Of a DNA stretch of 64,000 nt, positions 1 through 9,793 are shown in pieces (position 1 is the first letter of the stretch; every line of letters starts with the position of its first letter). Under the pieces are notes generated by a model. It saw only the letters and a list, made by a program, of their open reading frames with translations, had not been told where the DNA came from and did no database searches. Source of the stretch: Bacteroidales bacterium (GTDB taxonomy: Bacteria > Bacteroidota > Bacteroidia > Bacteroidales > GCA-2748055); contig JAFGWU010000061.1 in assembly GCA_016936975.1 (NCBI GenBank), positions 89,519 to 153,518 on the forward strand, written 5' to 3'. The translations under genes and the position numbers were made by a program.

Positions 1-435
1 AGCCCGTCACACCTCTATTCGGAGGTCGGGATCTACGATATTATGCTGGAGGTCTGGACAGAAAATATGTGTACGGGAAGCCTGACCATGCCAGAGGTCG
101 TGACTGTCAGGGCGGAGGGATCCATTGTATTCCCCGATGCCTTTAAACCGGATATGGACGGTCCGAATGGCGGGTACTATGATTTACGTGCCGTTGAGAA
201 GAATAATATTTTCCACCCCCTCTGGGAGGGTGTGGATGCGTATAATCTTCAGATCTACACCCGGTGGGGTGAGCTGTTATTTGTCAGTGATGATGTGAAC
301 ATCGGGTGGGACGGATATCATGACGGAACGCTTTCCAGCCAGGGAGTATATGTCTGGAAATGTACCGGCACCTTTGTCAATGGGGAGAGCTTTAACCTGG
401 CAGGAAATGTGACCCTGCTCTATCACAACCGGTAA
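1..435 (+). CDS. C-terminal part of a gliding-motility-associated (CHU_C / T9SS type B sorting) surface protein; 5' end outside window
   Basis: Frame is open from base 1 (SPSHLYSEVGIYDIMLEV...); C-terminus FPDAFKPDMDG...YNLQIYTRWGELLF...GWDGYHDG...GVYVWKCTGTFVNGE is a typical CHU_C pattern. Confidence 0.85.
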   Translation, partial: SPSHLYSEVGIYDIMLEVWTENMCTGSLTMPEVVTVRAEGSIVFPDAFKPDMDGPNGGYYDLRAVEKNNIFHPLWEGVDAYNLQIYTRWGELLFVSDDVNIGWDGYHDGTLSSQGVYVWKCTGTFVNGESFNLAGNVTLLYHNR

Positions 436-631
436 GGATTAAGATTCAAGGCTCAAGGATTAAGGTTAGCGGGTGCGGGGTGCAGGATCGGGATGAAGAT
501 TCAGGCTGTAAAATAATTTGTCCGGATATTGGTATTTTTTCTTATAAAGATGTAATTTTGAAGGATTTTTGCATTTAGATTAAGATGCATTAATTTAAAA
601 CCATAAAATAAATCATAAAAAAAATTGCCTT

Positions 632-835
632 ATGAAACATGTCTTAGTATCCATGGCCGTTATGGCCTTATTACTGGCCGGATGTGCCGGTAATACCTCA
701 AAAGAAGAAGCTGCTGCTGAAGCAGAAGCCCTTGAAGTTCAAAAAATAGACTCTATTACCTCAGAGATCGACAGCCTGAAGCAGGATATCGATGCGGCTG
801 CGAAAGAGATCGAAGGATTGGTGGATGAATTATAA
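632..835 (+). CDS. Small lipoprotein with coiled-coil C-terminus
   Basis: 67 aa, signal peptide with lipobox LLAGC, then an acidic helical region. Confidence 0.65.
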   Translation: MKHVLVSMAVMALLLAGCAGNTSKEEAAAEAEALEVQKIDSITSEIDSLKQDIDAAAKEIEGLVDEL

Positions 836-854
836 ATCTTAAAAACAGAATATC

Positions 855-1496
855 ATGAAACATCTAAAAATGAATGTATCCTTCCTGTTTATGCTGTTGA
901 TTCTTTCCCTGGCGTGGACCGGGGCCTCAGCACAGAGAAGGGGCCGGGCTGCTGAAGATCGCGATACAAAAGCCAGAAAAGAGGTGGTGAAGGAACGCGA
1001 AGAGGTGAAAAACCAGGAGGCTAAGGATATAACTGAAGAGGCAGAGGAGATAGAGAAAGAGGTTCTCGAAACTGAGGAAGCCATGGAAGAGGAAGCCCGC
1101 GAAGCTGAAGAAGCAGTCAGGGAAGAGGGCGAACAGGGCAAAGGAAAGCAAAAAGCTGAAAAGGCTAAGGAAAAACGGGGGCATGCCTACGGAAAGGATA
1201 AAGAGGGGCTTGAAGGAAGGGAATTCGGACAGGCACGGGCCCAGGAAGCCAGGATGAAGCAGGAGCAAAAACAGCAGGAGCTTGAAACATCGGTTACCGA
1301 AGCAGAAGAAAAGGTTGAACAGGCCAGGGAAAGAATAAACCAGGCCAATGAGAAACTGGAGCAGGAGAAACAGCAGAAGAAAATTTCGGAGACCGAATAC
1401 AAGGAGAAGAAAGAGAAAATAGAAAAAGCTGAACAGGCTGTAAACGATCTCGAAGCGAAGATTAAGAAGGGAAAGGAACTGAAGGAGGAGAAGTAA
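855..1496 (+). CDS. Secreted Glu/Lys-rich coiled-coil protein
   Basis: Signal peptide ending ASAQ, then about 180 aa of E/K/Q/A-rich heptad-like sequence. Confidence 0.65.
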   Translation: MKHLKMNVSFLFMLLILSLAWTGASAQRRGRAAEDRDTKARKEVVKEREEVKNQEAKDITEEAEEIEKEVLETEEAMEEEAREAEEAVREEGEQGKGKQKAEKAKEKRGHAYGKDKEGLEGREFGQARAQEARMKQEQKQQELETSVTEAEEKVEQARERINQANEKLEQEKQQKKISETEYKEKKEKIEKAEQAVNDLEAKIKKGKELKEEK

Positions 1497-1552
1497 CAGA
1501 CTTGAAAAAGACCGGTGATGCAGATCTATTGCAAGCACCGGCACTTTAAAAT

Positions 1553-1588
1553 AAAAAGGGAATGACTCGCAGAGCCATTCCCTTTTTT
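1553..1588 (+). terminator. Rho-independent terminator
   Basis: AAAAAGGGAATG / CATTCCCTTTTT 12-bp stem followed by a T-run. Confidence 0.8.
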
Positions 1589-1620
1589 CATGGATTCAAA
1601 GGATCCTCGGCGGATCCTCA

Positions 1621-2226
1621 TCAGAAGCGGTATCCCAGGGAGAGTCCGAACCCGACATTCTTCATCACGGAATCGTCATCATCCGGATTCATGTTCAGCA
1701 ATCCATACTGGGTGTTCAGCTGAAAATAGAGGCCCAGGCCGGTTTCATATCCTGCATAAACCCCTGCCCCGGCATCCAGGGCCTTAATATCCATGTCGGT
1801 ATCCACATCCCCTGCAGTGGCAGTTGCATTGACAGCATAGCCCACATAGGGTCCGAATCCGAGCAGAACAAATCCGTTGCCCAGCGCTCCCCTGTAAAGC
1901 AAATTAAGCGGGAGCTCGACGTAGGATATCTTATAGTCTATTTCCACAATAGCAATCGTATTCTTTGCACCTTTCCTTGAAAACTGCAGTACGGGCTGAA
2001 AATAGAAGTCGGGTGCGATGGGAATAATCACATTGACCCCTGCATGAAACCCGGGGGCCAGGGAATTTTCCAGCTTGTTGCCGAGCACATTTTTTCCGTT
2101 CAGATTCTGCAGATTTACTCCGGCCTGAACGCCGAATGCGAGTTTCTGGTCACCCTGTGCAAAGAGCGTGAGCGCCGATAACAGCAGGATGGACAACGTT
2201 AATAGTTTTGTCTTCATATCTTTCAA
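1621..2226 (-). CDS. Outer-membrane beta-barrel (PorT/OmpW-like) protein
   Basis: Signal peptide, GVQAGVN...PGFHAGV...FQPVLQFSRKG...GLSLGYRF C-terminal aromatic. Confidence 0.75.
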   Translation of the reverse strand: MKDMKTKLLTLSILLLSALTLFAQGDQKLAFGVQAGVNLQNLNGKNVLGNKLENSLAPGFHAGVNVIIPIAPDFYFQPVLQFSRKGAKNTIAIVEIDYKISYVELPLNLLYRGALGNGFVLLGFGPYVGYAVNATATAGDVDTDMDIKALDAGAGVYAGYETGLGLYFQLNTQYGLLNMNPDDDDSVMKNVGFGLSLGYRF

Positions 2227-2264
2227 TTTAAGTGTGATAACAATTAATCGTGTTTAAAAAGAGA

Positions 2265-2936
2265 TTATTTGTTCGCCTCTTTGGCGGCCTCCTCAATCAT
2301 TTTCTCATTGGCGGTGATCAGGAAATCCACCCGGCGGTTCTGCGTACGGCCCTCTTCGGTATCGTTGTCGTACTTGGGAGCGGTTTCGCCGAATCCGACC
2401 GTGGTCAGCCGGTCGGCACTAACCCCGCTGTTTGCGAGATAATCAGAGACAGCAGCGGCCCGCCGTTCGGATAATCCCTGGTTGTACTTTTCAGTACCCG
2501 TATTGTCGGTGTGGCCCTGGATCTCAATATTCGTATCGGGATAATGGTCGAGAACCACAATCAGCTTATCCAGGTTCACAATAGCCTCTTCCGAAAGGTC
2601 GGAGCGGTCGAATCCAAAAAGGATGTTGTTGCTGAACTCCACAACGATACCTTCACCAACCCTGACAACCTTGGCGTCGGGAATGGACTCTTCAATTTCG
2701 GCGGCCTGCTTATCCATCTGGTTGCCGATGATGGCACCGGTGGCACCCCCGACGGTTGCCCCGACAATAGTCCCAAGGGCAGGATTGCCTGCTGCTTCAC
2801 CGATAACAGCGCCCATGGCTGCTCCTGCAGCGGTTCCGATAACGGCACCCTTCTGGGTCTTGTTCATCGAAGAACAACCCGACATGATCAGTGCGACTGC
2901 CAGAACCCAAACGAAATTCTTAATAACCTGTTTCAT
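2265..2936 (-). CDS. OmpA-family lipoprotein with glycine-zipper domain
   Basis: Lipobox MSGCSS, GAVIGTAAGAAMGAVIGEAAGN glycine zipper, OmpA motif IEIQGHTDNTGTEKYNQGLSERRAAAVSDYL. Confidence 0.9.
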   Translation of the reverse strand: MKQVIKNFVWVLAVALIMSGCSSMNKTQKGAVIGTAAGAAMGAVIGEAAGNPALGTIVGATVGGATGAIIGNQMDKQAAEIEESIPDAKVVRVGEGIVVEFSNNILFGFDRSDLSEEAIVNLDKLIVVLDHYPDTNIEIQGHTDNTGTEKYNQGLSERRAAAVSDYLANSGVSADRLTTVGFGETAPKYDNDTEEGRTQNRRVDFLITANEKMIEEAAKEANK

Positions 2937-3218
2937 GATCTTAAAAATTAGTTAAACATAGATGATTACAGTAAAAATATTATGTTTTTAATCGATATTG
3001 TTCGTTTCAGGGTGGCATTCAACTTTCTGCTTCGCATCCAACGGAACAGAAACCTTGTATCAATTACAATTAGAGTTTTTAAAAAGATTTATGCCGAAAG
3101 GTTTAGGAGGCATAATAACTATGCCAAACAGCTAAATTAATCAAATTTAATGTGATATTTTCAGATTCTTGTATTTTAGTGCTGAATTAGAGTTATTTTT
3201 GGCCTGAAAAATGAAACT

Positions 3219-4025
3219 ATGAGCGTTCCCGGTAAAACCCTGTTGCTGTTATTCCCGATCCTCTTTGCTGCATTGATTTCCTGTAACCGGAACCCGGGAC
3301 AGGATTCGGCACAGGAGAAGGAGGCATGGGTACAATTATTTAACGGGAGGGATTTGGATGACTGGATCATCAAAATAACTTCCCGGCCGCTTGGGGAGAA
3401 TTACAAAAATACCTTTTTGGTGCAGGAGGGCAAAATGATGGTTAATTATGATGAATATGACACTTTCAGCGGGGAATTCGGTCATATTTTCTACAAGACG
3501 CCCTTTTCACACTTTAAACTCAGGGTTGAATACAGAATAGTTGGCGACCAGGCAGAAGGTGCGGCTGATTGGGCCTATAAGAACAGCGGGATCATGTTTC
3601 ATGCTCAGTCACCGGAGAGTATGCTACGGGACCAGGACTTCCCGGTCAGCCTGGAGGCCCAGTTTCTGGGTGGGACGGGTGAGGGTGAGCGGCCAACGGG
3701 AAACCTCTGCACCCCCGGAACGCATGTGGTAATCGGAGAGGAACTCATTACACGGCATTGCACCAGTTCAGGCTCATCGACTTTTCACGGTGAAGAGTGG
3801 ATTCATTTCGAACTGGTAGTTCATGGAGACAGCATCATGCATCATATCGTGAACGGGGATACCGTTCTGACCTATTCACATCCGGTTATTGGCGGGGACT
3901 TGCCTGAAGGCTTCCCGTTAAAGGAAGGCACTCCGCTGACCTCGGGTTATATTGCCCTCCAGGCTGAGAGTCATCCATGTGAATTCAGAAAGGTGGAGTT
4001 ACTCGATTTAAGTGAAAATAAATAG
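3219..4025 (+). CDS. DUF1080 (3-keto-disaccharide hydrolase-like) lipoprotein
   Basis: WVQLFNGRDLDDWIIK...GEFGHIFYKTPFSHFKLRVEYRI...NSGIMFHAQ...SGYIALQAESHPCEFRKVEL. Confidence 0.88.
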   Translation: MSVPGKTLLLLFPILFAALISCNRNPGQDSAQEKEAWVQLFNGRDLDDWIIKITSRPLGENYKNTFLVQEGKMMVNYDEYDTFSGEFGHIFYKTPFSHFKLRVEYRIVGDQAEGAADWAYKNSGIMFHAQSPESMLRDQDFPVSLEAQFLGGTGEGERPTGNLCTPGTHVVIGEELITRHCTSSGSSTFHGEEWIHFELVVHGDSIMHHIVNGDTVLTYSHPVIGGDLPEGFPLKEGTPLTSGYIALQAESHPCEFRKVELLDLSENK

Positions 4026-4066
4026 GTCCTTCGGGATTATTGTATAATTCTTAAAACTAACTAACC

Positions 4067-4489
4067 ATGTTAAAAGAGTTCAAAGAGTTCATCAGTAAAG
4101 GCAACGTGCTGGAAATGGCCGTTGGCCTTATTATGGCGGTCTATTTCGGGGCGATTGTCAAATCGCTGGTCGATCACATCATCATGCCGCCCATCGGATT
4201 ACTGCTCGGGAACGTTGATTTCAGCAGTCTGAAGGCTGTGATCAAGGAGGCTGCCGTTGTAAACGGAGTCGATGTTCCGGAAGTTGCCATCAGTTACGGG
4301 TTGTTCATTAACACCATCATCACCTTCCTGATTGTGGCCCTGGCTATTTTCCTGGTTGTGAAAGGGTATAACAAGATGAAGGATAACATGGAGAAAAAGA
4401 AGGAAGAAGCTCCTGCCGAACCCCCTGCTCCTTCAAAAGAAGAGGTCCTGTTAACCGAAATCAGGGATCTCCTGAAACAGAAGAAGTAA
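4067..4489 (+). CDS. mscL: Large-conductance mechanosensitive channel MscL
   Basis: MLKEFKEFISKGNVLEMAVGLIMAVYFGAIVKSLVDHIIMPPIGLLLG; two TM helices and C-terminal helix LLTEIRDLLKQ. Confidence 0.93.
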   Translation: MLKEFKEFISKGNVLEMAVGLIMAVYFGAIVKSLVDHIIMPPIGLLLGNVDFSSLKAVIKEAAVVNGVDVPEVAISYGLFINTIITFLIVALAIFLVVKGYNKMKDNMEKKKEEAPAEPPAPSKEEVLLTEIRDLLKQKK

Positions 4490-4494
4490 TTTAT

Positions 4495-6453
4495 TTACCA
4501 GTCATCCGTCCGGAACGGGGAGGCGGGCAGACCCTCTTCGTTATAGAGGTTTGCATTATCGGGATTATCGGCCCATGCGTAGCGCACCGCAACCGGGTGA
4601 CGTACCATTTTACTCCGGACGATCACCGTATTTCCCCTGATTCTGGCCTTTGCCCATACGAATTGCCTGTCGGGCCCGGCGATGGCGAATGGTCCGGGCC
4701 CGTGGTATTTTTTGAATACCAGTCCGCTGCCGGTATTGGTGAATGAGAGAATGATCTTTTTGTCCTTTATAATCATGGAATGGTACAGGGGGCCGGAGTG
4801 AACCACATCCTCATCACCAAAGGCCACTTTCCGGGCAGCCAGTGCCAGTCGGTGACCGACCTCCTTTTTGTTCAGGGGATGGATGTCGTTCCACTCCCCC
4901 AGGTCGATGGCAACAGCCATGCCCGTAGCGGGGACCGACAGTGTTTTTAGCTGGGCCTCCCGCAGAAGGGCCCAATTGCTTTCCTGCGGGGCATCCGGAG
5001 GTTCCATGAAGTTGGGAAGCTGGACGAACAGGAACGGGAAAGCCTCCTGGTTCCAGTTCTTTCTCCAGTCGCAGATCAGCGAAGGGAATAATTCAGCATA
5101 TTCGAGGGGCTTCCCGGCGTTGGATTCTCCCTGGTACCATATCACCCCTTTAATCGGGTAATTAAGTAACGGGGCAATCATGGCATTGTACAAACCGCCC
5201 GGTTTCCATCTTACAAAGGTCTCGCCTCCCAGGGGCTCCATCACGGTGCCGGTGCGGCAGAGCCAGTCGCCCTTCAGGTCAATGGTGCCAAACGAGCCGG
5301 TGAGTTCATAGGTTTTGCCGGGTACAAACCCCCCTTCTCCCCTGTTGCTGATCACCCTGACCACGATGGTATTTTCCCCCTCCCTGAGGATTCCAGGGGG
5401 GATAGGGTATCGCCTTGGCGGGTACTGGTAGGAGGTGGTGCCCACAAAATGTTCATTGATCCAGACTGAATCCGCATCGACGATCCGTCCGAGGATCAGG
5501 CTGGCGGCACTCTCTTCTGCCCCCGGAGGGACCTTGAAGGTTTTCCTGTACCAGACCACGCCATTGACGTTATCAAGAAGGGTTCCCGTCCAGTATCCCG
5601 GTACCCTGATGGATTCCCATTCCGACAGGTCCAGGTTGTTCCGGTACCACGGATGCTGTTTGTCTTTGTAACCTTCATCGTTCAGGTAGAGCCGGCTGTA
5701 CCACTCCCTGTTTCTCTCATAATCGGAACGGGTAATCCGGGCGATCAGGGCCGGATCCTTGAATCGTTGCATCTCCCTGTAATATTCCGGGAATTCTTTC
5801 AGGGCCTCTTCACTCATCCACGATTCAGCCGGGGAACCGCCCAGGCTTGCGTTGACCAGTCCGACCGGCACGCCGTACCGGGTATGGAGTTCCCGGGCGA
5901 AAAAGTACGCGACGGCAGAGAAATTCATAACCGCACCAGGATCGGCAGATTCCCAGGATCCCCCGTTGAGGTCACGGAGGGGCCCGTTGAAATGGGTCCG
6001 GTCGGGAACCTCGAAATGCCGGATCATGCTGTTTGCACTGCCGGCGATCTCCTCCGGGTATACCCAGCTCACCCTGCGCACCGGCAGTTCCATGTTGGAT
6101 TGTCCGGAGCAGAGCCAGACATCCCCGATAAGAATATCGGATATTTTGATGACGTTAGAGGCGGAGAGGGTCATTTCAAAGGGTCCGCCCGGCTTCAGCT
6201 TCCCGAGGGAGACGCTCCACTCCCCGGAATCATTTGCCGTGGCATGGTAGGTTGAATCCAGGAACCGGACTTCAATAGATTCGCCTGGGGCGGACCAGCC
6301 CCAGATATTCACGTTGGTTTCTCTCTGAAGCACCATACCGTCGCTGATCAGCCGGGGCAGGATGATCTGGCCGGTGAGCGGCAGGGCAAGGAGAAAAACC
6401 AACCCTGCCGCCATTCCTGAAAGTGTCCTGTATGTCCTGTGTCTGAAGATCAC
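4495..6453 (-). CDS. Sialate O-acetylesterase-like (SASA/SGNH) carbohydrate esterase; GTG start
   Basis: LPRLISDGMVLQRETNVNIWGWSAPGE, WLCSGQSNMELPV, VIWYQGESNAG, EWNDIHPLNKKEVGHRLA. Confidence 0.9.
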   Translation of the reverse strand: MIFRHRTYRTLSGMAAGLVFLLALPLTGQIILPRLISDGMVLQRETNVNIWGWSAPGESIEVRFLDSTYHATANDSGEWSVSLGKLKPGGPFEMTLSASNVIKISDILIGDVWLCSGQSNMELPVRRVSWVYPEEIAGSANSMIRHFEVPDRTHFNGPLRDLNGGSWESADPGAVMNFSAVAYFFARELHTRYGVPVGLVNASLGGSPAESWMSEEALKEFPEYYREMQRFKDPALIARITRSDYERNREWYSRLYLNDEGYKDKQHPWYRNNLDLSEWESIRVPGYWTGTLLDNVNGVVWYRKTFKVPPGAEESAASLILGRIVDADSVWINEHFVGTTSYQYPPRRYPIPPGILREGENTIVVRVISNRGEGGFVPGKTYELTGSFGTIDLKGDWLCRTGTVMEPLGGETFVRWKPGGLYNAMIAPLLNYPIKGVIWYQGESNAGKPLEYAELFPSLICDWRKNWNQEAFPFLFVQLPNFMEPPDAPQESNWALLREAQLKTLSVPATGMAVAIDLGEWNDIHPLNKKEVGHRLALAARKVAFGDEDVVHSGPLYHSMIIKDKKIILSFTNTGSGLVFKKYHGPGPFAIAGPDRQFVWAKARIRGNTVIVRSKMVRHPVAVRYAWADNPDNANLYNEEGLPASPFRTDDW

Positions 6454-6645
6454 CTAATCCACCCGTTTGAGAATTTTTGCACTTCTGTGGCCGTAAGGGA
6501 GCGATCCCCCTTCATCCTCCTTCAGTTTTTTCCAGGCGTTGGCAATAATCAGTTCTTCTACGTCCTCCTTTTCGCAGGGAACCTCCACCACGTACTCCTC
6601 TCCGGCATAGGTGGCAATATTGAGTTTTACTATGGCATTTCCCAT
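6454..6645 (-). CDS. Small conserved-looking hypothetical protein
   Basis: 63 aa; stop codon abuts the GTG start of the downstream esterase gene (TAG-GTG). Confidence 0.5.
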   Translation of the reverse strand: MGNAIVKLNIATYAGEEYVVEVPCEKEDVEELIIANAWKKLKEDEGGSLPYGHRSAKILKRVD

Positions 6646-6709
6646 GGTTTTATGGTCTTAAGACATCAGGTGGCATAAAGTTATTATTTTTCCCGGGAGA
6701 AGGATAGGA

Positions 6710-9340
6710 TTAATGCTCAATTATGATTTTCCTGATAAACACATAACGGTTGTTCATCACTTTTACTGCGTATATTCCGGAAGGTTGATTTCCCAGTTCG
6801 AAAGTTGTCTTCAGAAGCGATGACCGGTTTCCGAACCGTTCGTTAACCAGGATCTTCCCGGCAGGATCGATCATCTGAACCAATACATCCCCTTCTCCTT
6901 CCACCTGCCATTCAATGGTGATCCTGCCCTCAGACGGATTGGGATATATCCGGATCCCGCCATCCCCGGCGTCGATGATGCCTGTCGACATATTTTTCCC
7001 CAGCTGGATGACCGAAACGGTATCCGACACCCCTTGGGTGCCCATGGCGATGATGGCGGCCGACCGTATGAAATCATAGGGGTTGGTGAAATAGAATACC
7101 TTTATCATGCTATCATCCGTTTTGGTGGCAATCAGCCACGAAACATTGTCCGTGACGGTCCAGTCAACGTTGGAAGCAACGTTGAAGGTGGTCGAATCCG
7201 ATTGAGCGCCAACGTTCCGGATGCCGGGAGAAACCTCCAGGTAAGCCGGGGCCGCTGCCTGTGTCACCGTAACCGTTTCCGAAACACCTCCCTCTCCTTC
7301 TGCCGTGAGGGCGGCAGTTCTTGCAACGGCGAAATAGTTGGTCTCAAAGGATACGATGATGGTACTTTCATTGGCTTTTACAGCAGTCAGCCAGTCTGCG
7401 TCATCACCGACCATCCAGGTCACATTGGTGCTTACCGTGAAAATGTCGGAGCCCGCTTCAAAACCCACGTCCAGGTGATTGGGTGCGATGTTGAGATAAG
7501 CCGGGGCCCCTGCCTGGGTTACCTGAACCGTTTCCGAAACGCCTTCTGCTCCTTCTGCCGTAATGTTGGCGGTTCTTTCTTCAGTGGAATAGTTCGTCTC
7601 ATAGGATACGATGATGGTGTTTTCATTGGTTTTGACAGCGGTCAGCCAGGGTGCGTCATCAGAAACCTCCCAGGAGACGTTGGAGCTGACCGAGAACAGT
7701 CCGGAGCCCGATTCATAACCTGCGTTAATGCTGTTGGGAGAGACGTCGAGAAAAGCCGGGCCCCTGTCCTGGATGACCATGGCAGTGTCTGACAGTCCCT
7801 CGGGTCCTGTGGCAATGACCAGGCCCGTTCTGGGGGTGATGGTGCCGTTTTCATCATACGATACCCCGATGGTGCTTTCATCGATTTTGACCGCCGAAAG
7901 CCAGGGGACATCCTCGATGACTTCCCATTTCACGTTTGCCTTTACGCTGAGATGATCTGAACCGGCTTCGTAATATACTTCAAGGCTGTCCGGAAAGATC
8001 TTCAGGTATTTATCCGGAATAATGGGGGTCCATTGCACACTCAGTGTATATCCGGTGCAGGTAAATTCATTCATGCGGGAATAAACCCGGATGTAATAAT
8101 AGCCGGCAGAATCCAGGGAATAGAGAACGGTGTCAGTACCCTGGTGGCCTGAAGAGGGTATCGGCGCACCGGAGTCATCGGTTAAATCACAGTTAAAATC
8201 ATCCGGGGGAGCGGGCAAACTGACGGCCAGAGCTCCGGCCGCTGTCACATCCAGCCTGTAAATATCCATATCGGCCGGACTGTGGAGCGTGGCTGACACG
8301 GAACGGGAACAGGCTGTGGTGTCCAGCGGATTAAACACCGTGTCGGTGGCTGTTTCCAGCGAGTCGTTCGGCTCATAGGGATCCGGACATTCGGGGATCA
8401 CTGTGATTAAAGGTTCTTTAAAATAAATGGTATTATTCTCTTCATTAACTTCCTTTACGGTATCCCGGTAATCAGCCAGGCACCCGACATAATAAGTTCC
8501 CTCCGGTATGACGGGATGAACTTCGGTTACATCGGCTTTCAGGGTGTCGTCGATATAGGTGCCTGCCGGCAGATTGGGCACAGTGTGCTCGGCAATCAGA
8601 TAATCGGAGTTATCAACGATGGTATCCGCGGACAGAAAATAACCGATATGAAATTCACCGGACTCCGCCTCTTCTCTATTGCTGACCCTGACTGAAATAC
8701 TGACCTGGTTTCCGGAAACAGACAATTCGCTTAAACGTTGATCGAACATTAAATCGGGCAGTGGATAGGTAAGTATCAGGGTCGGATTGTTTAAGATAAT
8801 TTCATTTTTCTTGCTGCTCCAGGATGACGGTGCTTCAGGGTTTGCCCGGAAGGAGAATCCAACCTCCGTTCTCCCGATCAAATCGGCAGGCGACAGGGCG
8901 AACTGTTTTTCGGAATTTTTCGAAATCCTGTCCTGGTAGACATCTCCTTCCAACCACTTCCAGTGTCCGTCATCGGTTGAAGATCCGAAATTTTCGGTAT
9001 AGAAATCCGTCCAGGACCTGTCAACGATATAACATTCCACGTAATCGAGCAAATTGCTCCAATCGGAAAGATCCCTGACTTCAATGGAAAGGGTCGCGGA
9101 TGTAAATTCTCTTTTCTGCAGGGAATCCGGGATATCAAACCATGCAAATGCTCTCTTCCGGACACTTGAAAAAACAGTTCCGTCATATCCGACAATCATA
9201 TCCAGGGAGATGGTTTCAAGGCCCGCTATGGTCACATAGCCGGTTTTCTCCGTATTCAGCGTATCTGTCTGACCATGGGAGCAGATTCCCGTCCACCACA
9301 GAAAGAGGATCCATGGCAGTATCCTGACTATTATTTTCAT
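6710..9340 (-). CDS. Secreted multidomain protein: DNRLRE-like N-terminus, CARDB-like region, four BACON-type domains, T9SS type A sorting domain
   Basis: Repeated about 85-aa units ending GVSETVxVTQ / GxSDTxxVIQ; C-term IYPNPSEGRITIEW...GIYAVKVMNNRYVFIRKIIIE. Start set at the internal Met with signal peptide MKIIVRILPWILFL. Confidence 0.85.
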   Translation of the reverse strand: MKIIVRILPWILFLWWTGICSHGQTDTLNTEKTGYVTIAGLETISLDMIVGYDGTVFSSVRKRAFAWFDIPDSLQKREFTSATLSIEVRDLSDWSNLLDYVECYIVDRSWTDFYTENFGSSTDDGHWKWLEGDVYQDRISKNSEKQFALSPADLIGRTEVGFSFRANPEAPSSWSSKKNEIILNNPTLILTYPLPDLMFDQRLSELSVSGNQVSISVRVSNREEAESGEFHIGYFLSADTIVDNSDYLIAEHTVPNLPAGTYIDDTLKADVTEVHPVIPEGTYYVGCLADYRDTVKEVNEENNTIYFKEPLITVIPECPDPYEPNDSLETATDTVFNPLDTTACSRSVSATLHSPADMDIYRLDVTAAGALAVSLPAPPDDFNCDLTDDSGAPIPSSGHQGTDTVLYSLDSAGYYYIRVYSRMNEFTCTGYTLSVQWTPIIPDKYLKIFPDSLEVYYEAGSDHLSVKANVKWEVIEDVPWLSAVKIDESTIGVSYDENGTITPRTGLVIATGPEGLSDTAMVIQDRGPAFLDVSPNSINAGYESGSGLFSVSSNVSWEVSDDAPWLTAVKTNENTIIVSYETNYSTEERTANITAEGAEGVSETVQVTQAGAPAYLNIAPNHLDVGFEAGSDIFTVSTNVTWMVGDDADWLTAVKANESTIIVSFETNYFAVARTAALTAEGEGGVSETVTVTQAAAPAYLEVSPGIRNVGAQSDSTTFNVASNVDWTVTDNVSWLIATKTDDSMIKVFYFTNPYDFIRSAAIIAMGTQGVSDTVSVIQLGKNMSTGIIDAGDGGIRIYPNPSEGRITIEWQVEGEGDVLVQMIDPAGKILVNERFGNRSSLLKTTFELGNQPSGIYAVKVMNNRYVFIRKIIIEH

Positions 9341-9793
9341 ATGGCCCTTCTGCAGAGCGATCATCACATTTACCGTTTTTCAAAGCATAAAAATTAAATC
9401 ACCTGTCAAGGTCCGTTTTCGAAAAAGCGGCTTCATGACGGTACAATCTTCAGAAAAGGATTAAAATAAGAAAAAGAGAGATGAAATGCTAATAAACAGA
9501 AGGTTTTTTCATGAAATGCGGCTGTAATGGGGTAACCGTAATTATATTCCTGTTCAGGGAGGAAACGGGGTGAAATGAAGGCGTAAAAGGTTGGTCAATA
9601 AAAACGACGGCTTCATCATATGTAATCCGGTCCCTCGTTCAACAGAAACCTCTGTACGTCCGGGAAAACATAACATGACCGGATTTAGTAGTTTTCAGAC
9701 GGGCTGATCTTATTATTGCCCATGAATACTTTAATTTATGTTGTACCTTTACAAGGATCGACCATAAACAGATTAAACCAGGAGGACCGTGTT

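Noticed and set aside
927-1544. 205-aa minus-strand ORF
   Set aside because: Antisense shadow of the E/K-rich coiled-coil CDS; Leu/Phe-rich low-complexity translation is what the complement of GAA/AAG/GAG codons gives.
5653-6255. 200-aa plus-strand ORF
   Set aside because: Antisense to the sialate O-acetylesterase gene.
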